NCBI GenBank assembly: GCA_039584255.1
Contig: JBDGYE010000002.1
Coordinates: forward strand, 1 to 64,000
Length of the DNA: 64,000 bases
DNA from: JBDGYE01 sp039584255
GTDB taxonomy: Bacteria > Gemmatimonadota > Gemmatimonadetes > Palauibacterales > Palauibacteraceae
Direction: 5' to 3'
Shown here: piece after piece, positions 16,807 to 25,400 of the stretch
Layout of the letters: the number at the start of each line of letters is the position of its first letter
Position numbering within the stretch: the stretch's first letter is position 1
Program-made: the position numbers and the translations under genes
The notes under the pieces: model-generated
Databases searched by the model: none
What the model was told of the DNA's origin: nothing
The model's input: the letters and a program-made list of their open reading frames with translations, nothing else

Positions 16807-18942
16807 ATGGCGACGTCGGCAGAGCATATGGAAAGCCCGATGGATGCGGACGGAAGGCACGGCCTGGACGACACGGCCCTGCTCCGCATGTACCGCACCA
16901 TGTACCTGTCGCGACGGATCGACGACAGGGAGCTGCTGATGAAGCGGCAGCAGAAGATCTTCTTCCAGATCAGCGGGGCGGGCCACGAGGCGATCGGGGT
17001 GGCGGCGGGCATGGCCATGAGCCCCGCCTACGACTGGTTCTTCACCTACTATCGTGATCGCGCTCTGTGTCTCACCCTGGGCGTCACGCCGTACGAGATG
17101 TTCCTCCAGGGCGTCGGCGCGGCGGAGGATCCAGCAAGCGGCGGACGCCAGATGCCCTCGCACTGGGGGCACCGGGACTACAACCTGGCCACCTCCTCCA
17201 GCCCGACGGGGACCCAATTCCTGCAGGCTGTCGGCTGCGCGGAGGCGGGCGTGCGGGCCGCTCGGCTGGGGATGACCGATTCCGCCTTTCGCTTCCACGG
17301 TGACGAGGTCGTGCTGGCCACGACCGGCGATGGCACGACGTCGGAAGGCGAGTTCTGGGAGTCGCTCAACACGGCCAGCAACCTCAAGCTGCCCGTCGTC
17401 TACCTGGTGGAGGACAACGGATACGCCATCTCGGTCCCCGTGGAGGTGCAGACCGCGGGTGGCAGCATCTCACGCCTCGTCTCGAGCTTCCCGGACCTCC
17501 TGGTGCGGCAGGTGGACGGGACGGATCCGGTCGCGAGCTACGGGGCGATGAAGGAGGCGGTGGAGCACTGCCGGGCCCGGCGCGGCCCCGCTCTCGTTCA
17601 CGCGAAGGTTACCCGCCCGTACAGCCACTCCATGTCGGACGACGAGCGGATGTACCGGCCGGAAGGAGAGCGGGACGACGAGGCGGCCCAGGATCCGATC
17701 CCCAACTTCGCCCGTTACCTGGTGGCCCAGGGCGTTGCTACGGAGGAGGAGCTGGAGGCGATGCGCGAGGAGGTGGACGCCAGCGTTGTCGAGGCCTCGG
17801 AGCGGGCGGCCACCCGCCCGCAGCCGGGCTCCGAGACGGTCTATGTCAACGTCTACTCCCACGAGGCGGACCCGACCTCCGACGACTTCGCGACCGAGCC
17901 GGCCTTCGAGGGGGACCCCAAGACGGTCGTCGATCTGCTCAACGCCTGCATGCGCGACGAGATGCGTCGCGACCCGCGGATCGTGGTATTCGGCGAGGAC
18001 GTCGCCGACGTGAGCCGCGAGCAGTACCTCGACGACGTGAAGGGGAAGGGAGGCGTCTTCAAGGTCACCTTCGGTCTGCAGCGAGAATTCGGCTCCGACC
18101 GCGTATTCAACTCCCCGCTCGCGGAGGCGAACATCGTCGGCCGGGCGATCGGAATGGCGATTCGCGGGCTGAAGCCGGTCGCGGAGATTCAGTTCTTCGA
18201 CTACATCTGGCCTGCCTTCCACCAGCTCCGGAACGAGCTCACGACCGTTCGCTGGCGCTCGAACGGCGCGTTCAAGTGCCCGCTGGTAGTGCGCACGACC
18301 TACGGCGGCTACCTGGCGGGCGGCGCCATGTACCATTCCCAGACCGGCGCGTCGCTCTTCACCCACACGCCCGGCATGTGGGTCGTATGCCCGTCCAATG
18401 CCGAGGATGCCAACGGACTATTGCGCACGGCGATTCGCTGTGACGACCCCGTTTTGTTCCTGGAGCACAAGCACCTCTACCGGCAGACCTACAACAAGGG
18501 CCTCTATCCGGGCCCCGACTACATGATCCCCTTCGGGCGTGCCGAGGTGGTGCAGGAGGGCGGCGATCTGACGGTGGTCACGTACGGGGCGCTGGTGGAG
18601 CGCACCAGGAAGGCGCTCAAGCAGCTCGAGAAGGAGGGCCGCCCGGTGAGCGCCGAGGTGATCGACCTGCGGACGCTGAACCCGCTGGACATGGAGACGG
18701 TCTCCGCCTCGGTGAAGCGGACGAACCGCCTGCTGGTGGCCTACGAGGATTCCCGGTCCTGGGGCTTCGGCGCGGAGATCTCGGCCCGGATCGCCGACGA
18801 GCTCTTCGAGTGGCTGGACGCGCCGGTACGGCGCCTGGCCGCGACGGACACCTTCGTCGGGTACGCACCGGCGCTCGAGGAGGCGATACTTCCCCAGGTG
18901 GGCGACATCGCCGAAGCCGTGCTGGAGCTGGCTGGCTACTAG
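16807..18942 (+). CDS. Fused alpha-beta E1 component of a branched-chain-type 2-oxoacid dehydrogenase
   Basis: 711 residues joining both E1 subunits. Residues about 20-345 are E1-alpha, with the thiamine-diphosphate motif from GDGTTSEGEF (174-183) to EDNGYAIS. Residues about 370-711 are E1-beta (TVVDLLNACMRDEM, GEDVADVSREQYLDD, LEHKHLYRQ). The QMPSHWGHRDYNLATSSSP segment and lack of the SMHLF box resemble 2-oxoisovalerate rather than pyruvate E1. It decarboxylates a 2-oxoacid and reductively acylates a lipoyl-E2. No E2 lies beside it; the E2 and E3 encoded at 26.4-29.3 kb, or others elsewhere, would have to serve. A strong promoter lies just upstream. Confidence 0.88.
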   Translation: MATSAEHMESPMDADGRHGLDDTALLRMYRTMYLSRRIDDRELLMKRQQKIFFQISGAGHEAIGVAAGMAMSPAYDWFFTYYRDRALCLTLGVTPYEMFLQGVGAAEDPASGGRQMPSHWGHRDYNLATSSSPTGTQFLQAVGCAEAGVRAARLGMTDSAFRFHGDEVVLATTGDGTTSEGEFWESLNTASNLKLPVVYLVEDNGYAISVPVEVQTAGGSISRLVSSFPDLLVRQVDGTDPVASYGAMKEAVEHCRARRGPALVHAKVTRPYSHSMSDDERMYRPEGERDDEAAQDPIPNFARYLVAQGVATEEELEAMREEVDASVVEASERAATRPQPGSETVYVNVYSHEADPTSDDFATEPAFEGDPKTVVDLLNACMRDEMRRDPRIVVFGEDVADVSREQYLDDVKGKGGVFKVTFGLQREFGSDRVFNSPLAEANIVGRAIGMAIRGLKPVAEIQFFDYIWPAFHQLRNELTTVRWRSNGAFKCPLVVRTTYGGYLAGGAMYHSQTGASLFTHTPGMWVVCPSNAEDANGLLRTAIRCDDPVLFLEHKHLYRQTYNKGLYPGPDYMIPFGRAEVVQEGGDLTVVTYGALVERTRKALKQLEKEGRPVSAEVIDLRTLNPLDMETVSASVKRTNRLLVAYEDSRSWGFGAEISARIADELFEWLDAPVRRLAATDTFVGYAPALEEAILPQVGDIAEAVLELAGY

Positions 18943-19235
18943 GGATCCGCCCCGGCGGCGCCGGCCGCGCGCCAATCCCGCCAGCGCCGAAGATCCTCGA
19001 CCAGCTCCGCGCGTGTCACGCCCGGGCCGGCCAGGCTCACCCCTTCTCCGAACAGGTCGAAGTGGGGCAGCGCGTTTCGCCGATCGATCCACTCCCCTTT
19101 GAGCCCGTACCTACTGCCCCAAGCCACCAGCTCCTCGACCGAGGTGTCGCTGTAGGCGTGAACCAGCGTGTCACCCTTGCGGACGCCGATGCGGGGGATG
19201 TCGCGCTGCGCGGTGTGGTAGTGGAATCGAATCAC
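18939..19235 (-). CDS. DUF4031-like small protein
   Basis: 98 residues, overlapping the 3' end of the convergent E1 gene by 4 nt. The pattern LVHAYSDTSVEELVAWGSRYGL, followed by a basic stretch (WIDRRN) and an aromatic/histidine segment (ALPHFDLFG), resembles DUF4031 proteins (HxxSDTSLDELH type), which are small cytoplasmic proteins of unknown function. The last 25 residues are Ala/Arg rich and probably less ordered. No partner gene shares its strand. The family match is by motif only. Confidence 0.6.
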   Translation of the reverse strand: MIRFHYHTAQRDIPRIGVRKGDTLVHAYSDTSVEELVAWGSRYGLKGEWIDRRNALPHFDLFGEGVSLAGPGVTRAELVEDLRRWRDWRAAGAAGADP

Positions 19236-19379
19236 GGCTCACCGGTCATGTCGATGTTGGGTCATGGCACAGGACAGTCTACACCGCAGGTTCCCCCGTA
19301 CACAGGCGAACCCGAACTTCGCTGGCGCTCAGCCGTACTTTAGATGCGGGGGGCAGCAAGCCAGAGAACGGAACTGAGA

Positions 19380-21389
19380 ATGAGGACAGCAGCGGTCGCC
19401 GCACTCGGCTTCCTCGCGGCCACGATGGCCCAACCGGCGTCGTTCATCGCGCCGGCCGAGGCCGGGGCCCCACGGTCGGCGCCCGCCGACACTCTACCAC
19501 GCTACGTTCGATCCGGCCTTTCGCTCTACCGCAACCATCCCGACGCGCGAAAGGTCAGGAGGATCGCCGACCGCTGGCAGGAAGCCGGCGGCCCGGCGAG
19601 CGCCGCGGACTCGGTGGCGATGGCGGCCCTGTGGAGGCGCTCCGGGCAGACCCGCGTCGCGCTCGGGCTTCTACCGCCGACGGGCGCCGGACGGGTCATG
19701 CCACGCGCCAAGCTGGAGCGGGCGCGAATCCTTTTCCAGGCGACGCTCGTCCGGCCGGAGGAACAAGAAGCCTGGCGCGCCGAAGCCGCGGAGGCCTTCT
19801 GGAACGCCTGTGAGAACGCCGATGCCGCCACCCTCGCCGAGCTATGGCTGGACCTTCGCGGCCTGGCGACGCCCGACGAGCAGGATGAGTGGGCGGAGCT
19901 TCCGCCGAGCCCCGGCGCCTGCCCGTGGGTCCGTACCTTCGTCGAGAGCCGGGCCATGCGAATGGCCGTGACCGTCGCCGAGCGCCTGGAGCTCCATTAT
20001 CGCCGCCTGCGTGACGCCCGCGCGCGCTACCATCTGAAGACGCCCCGTCTGACTCGAGACCTCACTGATCGCCTGGGCAGAGCCGACAGCCTGGAGATCG
20101 ACGATCGAGGACTCCTTCTCCTCCGGATGGGGGAGGCCGACGCGACCGTGGAAACGTTCATGGGCCTCAACGAGACGTGGGCCTACTTTCGGCCGGAGGG
20201 CGCCCGCATCTACCACTTCGCCCCGGTCTCGAAGACCGGATACATAGCCCTCGGCGATTTCCGGATGCTGGAGAACCTCGCCCACGCTTCCGGCTTCACC
20301 ATGCCGAGCCAGCTCATGGGAATCGGCGGCGGTCGGCTCTCGCACCTGTACCACTCGCGCCGGGTGCTCGACTATCTGTTCGCGGAGAGCCTCTTCGGTC
20401 AGATGGATCGCCGGATGCGCGCTGCCGGAGACCGGTTCAATCCTGGTTTACAGGGCTTGCTGGCGTGGGAGCGTGAGCGCAACGAGGCGGACGCGAGATA
20501 TGCCGTTCAATCGATTCCCGGGGTTCCGGCCGTCGCCCCGGGCGTGAAATTCGCGTACGAGACGCTGCGGTTCCGGGAGCCGGGAGGGGAGCGAATGGAG
20601 GTGTGGGTGCTCGCGTCGGCCCGCGCCGGCGACCTGACGGCGGTGGCCGGCCCGCCGGAAGAGGGAGGCGTGCGATACCACGTCGCGGCCGACCTCGCCA
20701 TGACCGGCCCGGGAGGCTACCGGCTCCGGAGCGGCATGACCGATCCCGTGCTGGACGACCCGCTGCGGGCCGAAGACGGGATCCCTCTCAGAGTGCCGAT
20801 CCATCTCGACCCCGGTCGCTACCCGTTCACCCTGGCCCTTCGGGACGCCGGGGCACCGGCGCGCACGGTGGGCAACTGGGTCCAGGATACGCTGGCCGTA
20901 CCGGCTCCACTTCAGGGTCTGCCCGAGGTGAGCGACATCGCCGTGGCCGCCGACTCGGGCGGCGACTGGACGCGCGACGGGCTTTCCCACCTTAGGGTCG
21001 ACCCTACCCACGTGGTCGGAGCGAGTGGGGTCGCCCACATCTACTTCGAGGTGTACGGGCTGAGATCCGGGGAGGCGTATGAGGTCGAGGTCAGGGTGGT
21101 GGCGGAGCAGGAGGCCGAGAGCATCTTCGATCTCGGCCCGGAGGAGCTGGCCTTTACGGTGCGCTTTCCGTCGGAGGTGTCGCGAGGTCCGGCCGGAATC
21201 GGCAGGCACCACATCCGGCTCGAGCTGGTGGATACTCCGCCCGGCGCCTACCTGCTCGCTGTCCGCACAACGGAGCTGGCGAGCGGCATCTCCAGTCTTC
21301 CGGCGATCACGCCCATCTACCGCGTCGCCGTCCCCGATGCCCACTGGACCGAGGCGCCGCGGCGGCGGTCCACCGTCGTGAACCCATGA
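19380..21389 (+). CDS. Secreted GWxTD-like domain protein
   Basis: About 669 residues from the ATG that begins a signal peptide (MRTAAVAALGFLAATMAQPASF). The N-terminal half is helical (residues about 40-210). The central block DDRGLLLLRMGEADATVETF followed by ETWAYFRPEGARIYHF corresponds to the 'DRGxxYxRHGxPD...W.Y' core of GWxTD-type proteins common in Gemmatimonadota and Bacteroidota; here His and Pro of RHGEPD are replaced (RMGEAD). The C-terminal half (about 400-669) is beta-rich, with two Ig-like segments. The fold is exported and its function unknown. An upstream in-frame ATG at 19344 would put 12 extra residues before the signal peptide and is less likely. Confidence 0.6.
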   Translation: MRTAAVAALGFLAATMAQPASFIAPAEAGAPRSAPADTLPRYVRSGLSLYRNHPDARKVRRIADRWQEAGGPASAADSVAMAALWRRSGQTRVALGLLPPTGAGRVMPRAKLERARILFQATLVRPEEQEAWRAEAAEAFWNACENADAATLAELWLDLRGLATPDEQDEWAELPPSPGACPWVRTFVESRAMRMAVTVAERLELHYRRLRDARARYHLKTPRLTRDLTDRLGRADSLEIDDRGLLLLRMGEADATVETFMGLNETWAYFRPEGARIYHFAPVSKTGYIALGDFRMLENLAHASGFTMPSQLMGIGGGRLSHLYHSRRVLDYLFAESLFGQMDRRMRAAGDRFNPGLQGLLAWERERNEADARYAVQSIPGVPAVAPGVKFAYETLRFREPGGERMEVWVLASARAGDLTAVAGPPEEGGVRYHVAADLAMTGPGGYRLRSGMTDPVLDDPLRAEDGIPLRVPIHLDPGRYPFTLALRDAGAPARTVGNWVQDTLAVPAPLQGLPEVSDIAVAADSGGDWTRDGLSHLRVDPTHVVGASGVAHIYFEVYGLRSGEAYEVEVRVVAEQEAESIFDLGPEELAFTVRFPSEVSRGPAGIGRHHIRLELVDTPPGAYLLAVRTTELASGISSLPAITPIYRVAVPDAHWTEAPRRRSTVVNP

Positions 21390-21429
21390 GAGGAGAGGTC
21401 GCTGCGACTGGCAGCGACCTCCTCACGCC

Positions 21430-22596
21430 TCAGCGACCGTGCTCGCCGTGGTCGCCGTGCTCCTCCTGGCCGTTCTCGTTCTCCCCCGCCTCGGGCCCTT
21501 CCATCTTCATGCCCTCGCCGCCCATGTCGTGGGCGCCGTGGCCGTGGCCGCCCAGCTTCTCGGGGGCCTCGAGCGTGTTGATCAGGTCGGCCACGTAGTC
21601 AGGGTTGTCCCGATTGAACTCGGGCCACTGCACGTCCTTGGCCGCCCAGACGATGCCTCCGATCTCACCCATTCCGCCGTCGGGCGTCGGCCGCTCCGTC
21701 GGGTTCTCGTACTCGACGTAGATTCGGTAGACGTGGTCGGTCTCGATCTTGATGCCGCCGCGCCACCAGAACCTCCCCTCCGGGACACCGGTGACCGCCC
21801 CATGCTGGTCGACCTCCGGCTCCGCCTCCCAGATCGTCTTCGACTCGGTGACGTCCTCGAGCCTGAGAACCGTGGCGTAGTTGTGAAGATGCCCGCCGAT
21901 GCCGAGGATGCGGCCCTCGATGGCCGGAGTTCCCTCCCAGGACTTGACCGTCTTACCCGGCGGGACGGGAAAGTCCTTGAGGCCGACCGGTCCCATGACG
22001 TCCAGGTAGAACGGATAGACGTCACGCGGCTGCATGAAGCCGTCCTCCTCGAGGCTGTAGAAGAGGCGGACGCGCAGGTAAGCCTCCGGATAGTCGCTAC
22101 CCGTGCCGTTGGCGAACATCGCCGAGATGATCATCCGGTCCCCCGCCTGGATCGGGTAGCCCAGGAGCCCCGGCAGTTCCTTCTTGCTGGTCTCCCGGCC
22201 GGCCGCCAGAACGCGCCTGGCTATGGGCGAGAACAGGTCGCGCTTGTCCGGGTCGATGAAGTTGACGTGGTGCAGCGTCTCCATCGGGATCGCGTTGCCC
22301 TCGCCGTCCACCATCTGCGCATCGAAGCCGTGGAGCCAACCGTCCACCGGAATCTCTGCCATCTGAATCGGGAGGCGAAGGTGGGGCATGTCGTTCGGAA
22401 GATCGAGGGGCCCGATGACGAACTCGGCCGTCCGGTCCTCCTCGTGATTCACGACCTGTACGTACTCGTTCTGATCTACCGGAAGGTCCGGTCGAACGAG
22501 CTTCTGGCCGTGCTGGTGATCTTGGGCCGAAAGCGCTGCAGGAACCGCCAGCAGGAGCGCCGCCAGGGCAATCGACCTCGTCGCGCGATTGATCAT
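21430..22596 (-). CDS. Secreted protein with copper-monooxygenase (PHM/DBM)-like histidine motifs and His-rich tail
   Basis: 388 residues with a signal peptide to about residue 24 (ALSAQDHQHG). Two motifs recall copper type II ascorbate-dependent monooxygenases: METLHHVNFI (His109-His110, like the CuH HHM site) and GGHLHNYA (His236-x-His238, like the CuM HxH site). A methionine at 309 lies 73 residues after His236, close to the spacing of the CuM methionine in PHM. No histidine lies between 110 and 236, so the third CuH ligand is absent; Met160 sits in a strand (MIISAMFANGTG) where LQVHYNNP-like motifs carry it. The last 40 residues are His, Gly and Glu rich. It has its own promoter (22697-22725). 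Family assignment is by motif only. Confidence 0.5.
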   Translation of the reverse strand: MINRATRSIALAALLLAVPAALSAQDHQHGQKLVRPDLPVDQNEYVQVVNHEEDRTAEFVIGPLDLPNDMPHLRLPIQMAEIPVDGWLHGFDAQMVDGEGNAIPMETLHHVNFIDPDKRDLFSPIARRVLAAGRETSKKELPGLLGYPIQAGDRMIISAMFANGTGSDYPEAYLRVRLFYSLEEDGFMQPRDVYPFYLDVMGPVGLKDFPVPPGKTVKSWEGTPAIEGRILGIGGHLHNYATVLRLEDVTESKTIWEAEPEVDQHGAVTGVPEGRFWWRGGIKIETDHVYRIYVEYENPTERPTPDGGMGEIGGIVWAAKDVQWPEFNRDNPDYVADLINTLEAPEKLGGHGHGAHDMGGEGMKMEGPEAGENENGQEEHGDHGEHGR

Positions 22597-22696
22597 TGGA
22601 TCCGACTCCGACTATTTGTTCATCACGACCGGACGCCGCGGCGGCATGCGGCCACCTTCATCGCTCCGCAGAGCCTCTCGTATGGAATGCGCACCG

Positions 22697-22725
22697 AATA
22701 TATGTCACCCAAGGTGATGGTTCAA
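22697..22725 (-). promoter_or_regulatory. Promoter with embedded dyad for the copper-monooxygenase-like gene
   Basis: On the minus strand: TTGAAC (-35, 22720-22725), 17-nt spacer, TATATT (-10, 22697-22702). Inside the spacer is a perfect inverted repeat TCACC-CAA-GGTGA (22705-22717). This position suits a repressor or activator operator. The predicted leader is about 95 nt to the start at 22596. The rest of 22597-22846 shows nothing recognisable. Confidence 0.55.
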
Positions 22726-22846
22726 CGAGATTTCGCGACAGCGCGGGGGGCGTCGTACGCTGCCTTCCAGGTAATCGAAACGCCCGGCCGAAGCGGCTCG
22801 GGCGCTGTCGAGTCCTGGCCCCGCGGGCCCCGGGAACGGCGGGGCG

Positions 22847-23092
22847 TCAGGGAAGGGGCACGTCGAAGTAGACGTAGTTCTTCTCTATGAAGTCTGTCCA
22901 CTCCTCGGGGACCTCGTCGTCCGGGAAGATCGCCTCGACAGGACACTCCGGGACGCAGGCTCCGCAGTCGATGCATTCCTCGGGGTGGATATAGTACATG
23001 TCCTCACCCTCGTAGATGCAGTCCACCGGACACACATCGACGCACGAGGCGTCCTTGGTGCCGATGCAAGGCTGAGTGATTATGTAAGTCAT
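22847..23092 (-). CDS. fdxA: 7Fe (3Fe-4S/4Fe-4S) ferredoxin, FdxA-like
   Basis: 81 residues, started at the ATG behind AGGGGAAC. Cysteine spacing is CIGTKDASC-x3-C-P-x2-C followed by CIDCGACVPECP. The seven-residue gap after the first Cys is that of seven-iron ferredoxins such as Azotobacter FdI. The short acidic tail (PDDEVPEEW) is typical of FdxA. It is a small cytoplasmic electron carrier. It is divergent from lipA across 270 nt and could donate electrons to the radical-SAM lipoyl synthase, but that pairing is inference. Confidence 0.88.
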   Translation of the reverse strand: MTYIITQPCIGTKDASCVDVCPVDCIYEGEDMYYIHPEECIDCGACVPECPVEAIFPDDEVPEEWTDFIEKNYVYFDVPLP

Positions 23093-23362
23093 TGTTCCCC
23101 TGCACGTTGTCTTGCGGCGACGCTGTGGCTGTCCCGGTGTCCATCGCTTCAGCCGGCCACCGGATCCAGAATCGGGTAGCAGAATACCGTTCGCTACCGG
23201 ACCAGGCAACGTCGGTCCGGAGTACGCGGAACCCGGTGGCGTCAGACGTGTTATCCAATCCCGGCCCGATTTGTTGGACTTGCCAGTTTGGAGCCGGTAG
23301 TTTCCGCCGTCCGTCCCGGGCGTGCCCGCGACGGACGCCGTTTGAAAGCACAGCGAGGGTCG

Positions 23363-24337
23363 ATGAAGCGACTCAAGGTCATACAGCCGGCCGGCAACGC
23401 CGCGGTCTACCGTGTCCCCGCCGGCCAGATGGCCGCCGAGGCGGCGCCGGATGCACACCTGTGGCCCAGGCGGAAGCCGGGCTGGCTCCGGGTGCGCGCC
23501 CCTGGCGGCGACAGGTACCGTCATCTGAAGCAGCTGATGAGGGACCTCGGCCTCAACTCGGTATGCGAGGAAGCGCACTGCCCGAACATCGGTGAGTGCT
23601 GGGAGTCCGGGACCGCCACCTTCCTCATCATGGGCGACAAGTGCACCCGGAACTGCCCCTACTGCGCCATCGCTCACGGACGGCCCGAGGAGCTGGACGA
23701 AGACGAGCCGCGCCGCGTGGCCGAGATGATACGGGAGCTTCGCCTCCGGCACGTGGTCATAACCTCCGTGGACCGCGACGATCTGCCCGACGGGGGAGCA
23801 CAAATCTTCGCCTCCGTGATCGAGGAGATCCGGCTGCGGATCCCCGATTGCTCGATCGAGGTACTGACGCCGGACTTCCAGGGCGATCCCGAAGCCATCG
23901 CCACGGTCATGGCCGCACGTCCCGAGATCTTCAACCACAACATGGAAACGGTGCGACGGCTGCACCGGACCGCCCGTCCGGGCGGACGCTACGAGCGTTC
24001 TCTGGGCGTGCTGCGGAGGGCTCGGGAGCTGGACCCGGGGGTCCTGATAAAGACCGGCATCATGCTTGGCCTGGGCGAAAGCGAGGACGACGTACGCCAG
24101 TTCCTTCACGACGCCCTGGGTGCAGGCGTGCAGATCCTGACGCTCGGGCAGTATCTGCGGCCGTCCGAGCGGCACATCGCGATCGACCGGTACGTTTCGC
24201 AAGAGGAGTTCGCGGGCTGGAAGCGCTACGGTGAGGAGATCGGCTTCCTGCACGTGGAAAGCGGACCTCTCGTTCGCAGTAGCTACCACGCGCGCGAGCA
24301 GGTGGAGGAGTTGCAGGCGAGCGCCGGCGCGGCCTGA
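23363..24337 (+). CDS. lipA: Lipoyl synthase
   Basis: 324 residues, started at the ATG behind GAGGGTCG. It has both iron-sulfur motifs of LipA: CEEAHCPNIGEC (Cys68, 73, 79; auxiliary cluster that donates sulfur) and the radical-SAM motif CTRNCPYC (Cys94, 98, 101). The conserved KTGIMLGLGE and GQYLRPS segments and a C-terminal GPLVRSSYHA block complete the family pattern. It inserts two sulfur atoms into octanoyl groups on E2 and H proteins. It heads the lipA-pdhABC-lpdA-lipB run, 16 nt before pdhA. Confidence 0.96.
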   Translation: MKRLKVIQPAGNAAVYRVPAGQMAAEAAPDAHLWPRRKPGWLRVRAPGGDRYRHLKQLMRDLGLNSVCEEAHCPNIGECWESGTATFLIMGDKCTRNCPYCAIAHGRPEELDEDEPRRVAEMIRELRLRHVVITSVDRDDLPDGGAQIFASVIEEIRLRIPDCSIEVLTPDFQGDPEAIATVMAARPEIFNHNMETVRRLHRTARPGGRYERSLGVLRRARELDPGVLIKTGIMLGLGESEDDVRQFLHDALGAGVQILTLGQYLRPSERHIAIDRYVSQEEFAGWKRYGEEIGFLHVESGPLVRSSYHAREQVEELQASAGAA

Positions 24338-24353
24338 AAAGGAGTCCAGTCGT

Positions 24354-25400
24354 TTGGCGAAGACTGAAGAAGGAGTCAAGCAGAGCGAATCCCTGGTACT
24401 GCCCCGGGAGAAGCTCATCGAGATGCTCCGCTGGATGGTGCTCGCGCGCCGCTTCGAGGAGAAGTGCGCCCAGGCCTATCAGATGGGCAAGATCGGTGGC
24501 TTCTGCCACCTCTACATAGGGCAGGAGGCGGTGGCAGCGGGTGCGATCATGGCCCTGCGGGACGACGACTACGTGATCACGGCCTACCGCGATCACGCGC
24601 AGGCTCTGATCCGCGGCGTCAGCCCCCAGGCCGTGATGGCCGAGTTGTACGGGCGGGTAGACGGGTGCTCCGGTGGCGCCGGCGGCTCGATGCACCTGTT
24701 CGATCGGAGCGTCAACTTCCTGGGTGGCCACGGGATCGTGGGCACGCACCTTCCGGTGGCGGCCGGAGTCGGCTACGCCATCAAGTATCGAAAGAGCGAC
24801 CAGGTCGTCCTCTGCTTCTTCGGAGACTCCGTCGTCAACGGGGGTCCCTTCCACGAGGCCTTCAACATGACCGCCAAGTGGGAGCTTCCGGTCGTCTACG
24901 TCGTCGAGAACAACTCCTACGGCATGGGCACCGATATCGACCGCGTGGCGGCCGTCGAGCAGCTGTTCACACGCGCCTGCGCCTACCAGGGGAAGCGGGC
25001 GGAGCAGGTGGACGGCCAGGACGTGATGGCCGTGTACGAGGCGGTGAGCCGTGCGGTGCATCGGGCGCGGGAGGAGGTTCGGCCCACCTTCATCGAGGCG
25101 GTGACCTACCGGTACCTTGGGCACTCCATGTCCGATCCGGCGCACGGCACCTACCGGACCCGCGAGGAGGTTCAGCGGGAGAGGCAGAACGATCCGATCA
25201 ACAACTTCCTCGACCGCCTCATCGGCGCCGGCATCTGCACCGACGAGGAGTACAAGGAGCTGGACCGGGAGATCATCGCCGAGGTGGAGCAGGCCGCGGA
25301 ATACGCGGAGAGCAGCCCGGCGCCCGATAGAGACGAGATCTACAGCCACGTCTACTCCGACGAGTACGGAGACCTGGCCAGGAGGGACCGGTGGCGGTAG
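24354..25400 (+). CDS. pdhA: Pyruvate dehydrogenase E1 alpha subunit
   Basis: About 348 residues from a TTG start placed 9 nt after GGAG. It contains the E1-alpha thiamine-diphosphate motif (GDSVVNGGPFHEAFNMTAKW through ENNSYGMG), the GSMHLF box, and the phosphorylation-loop analogue YRYLGHSMSDP typical of pyruvate-specific enzymes. With PdhB it decarboxylates pyruvate and transfers acetyl to the lipoyl arm of E2. It overlaps pdhB by 10 nt, consistent with an obligate heterotetramer made in equal amounts. Confidence 0.94.
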   Translation: MAKTEEGVKQSESLVLPREKLIEMLRWMVLARRFEEKCAQAYQMGKIGGFCHLYIGQEAVAAGAIMALRDDDYVITAYRDHAQALIRGVSPQAVMAELYGRVDGCSGGAGGSMHLFDRSVNFLGGHGIVGTHLPVAAGVGYAIKYRKSDQVVLCFFGDSVVNGGPFHEAFNMTAKWELPVVYVVENNSYGMGTDIDRVAAVEQLFTRACAYQGKRAEQVDGQDVMAVYEAVSRAVHRAREEVRPTFIEAVTYRYLGHSMSDPAHGTYRTREEVQRERQNDPINNFLDRLIGAGICTDEEYKELDREIIAEVEQAAEYAESSPAPDRDEIYSHVYSDEYGDLARRDRWR

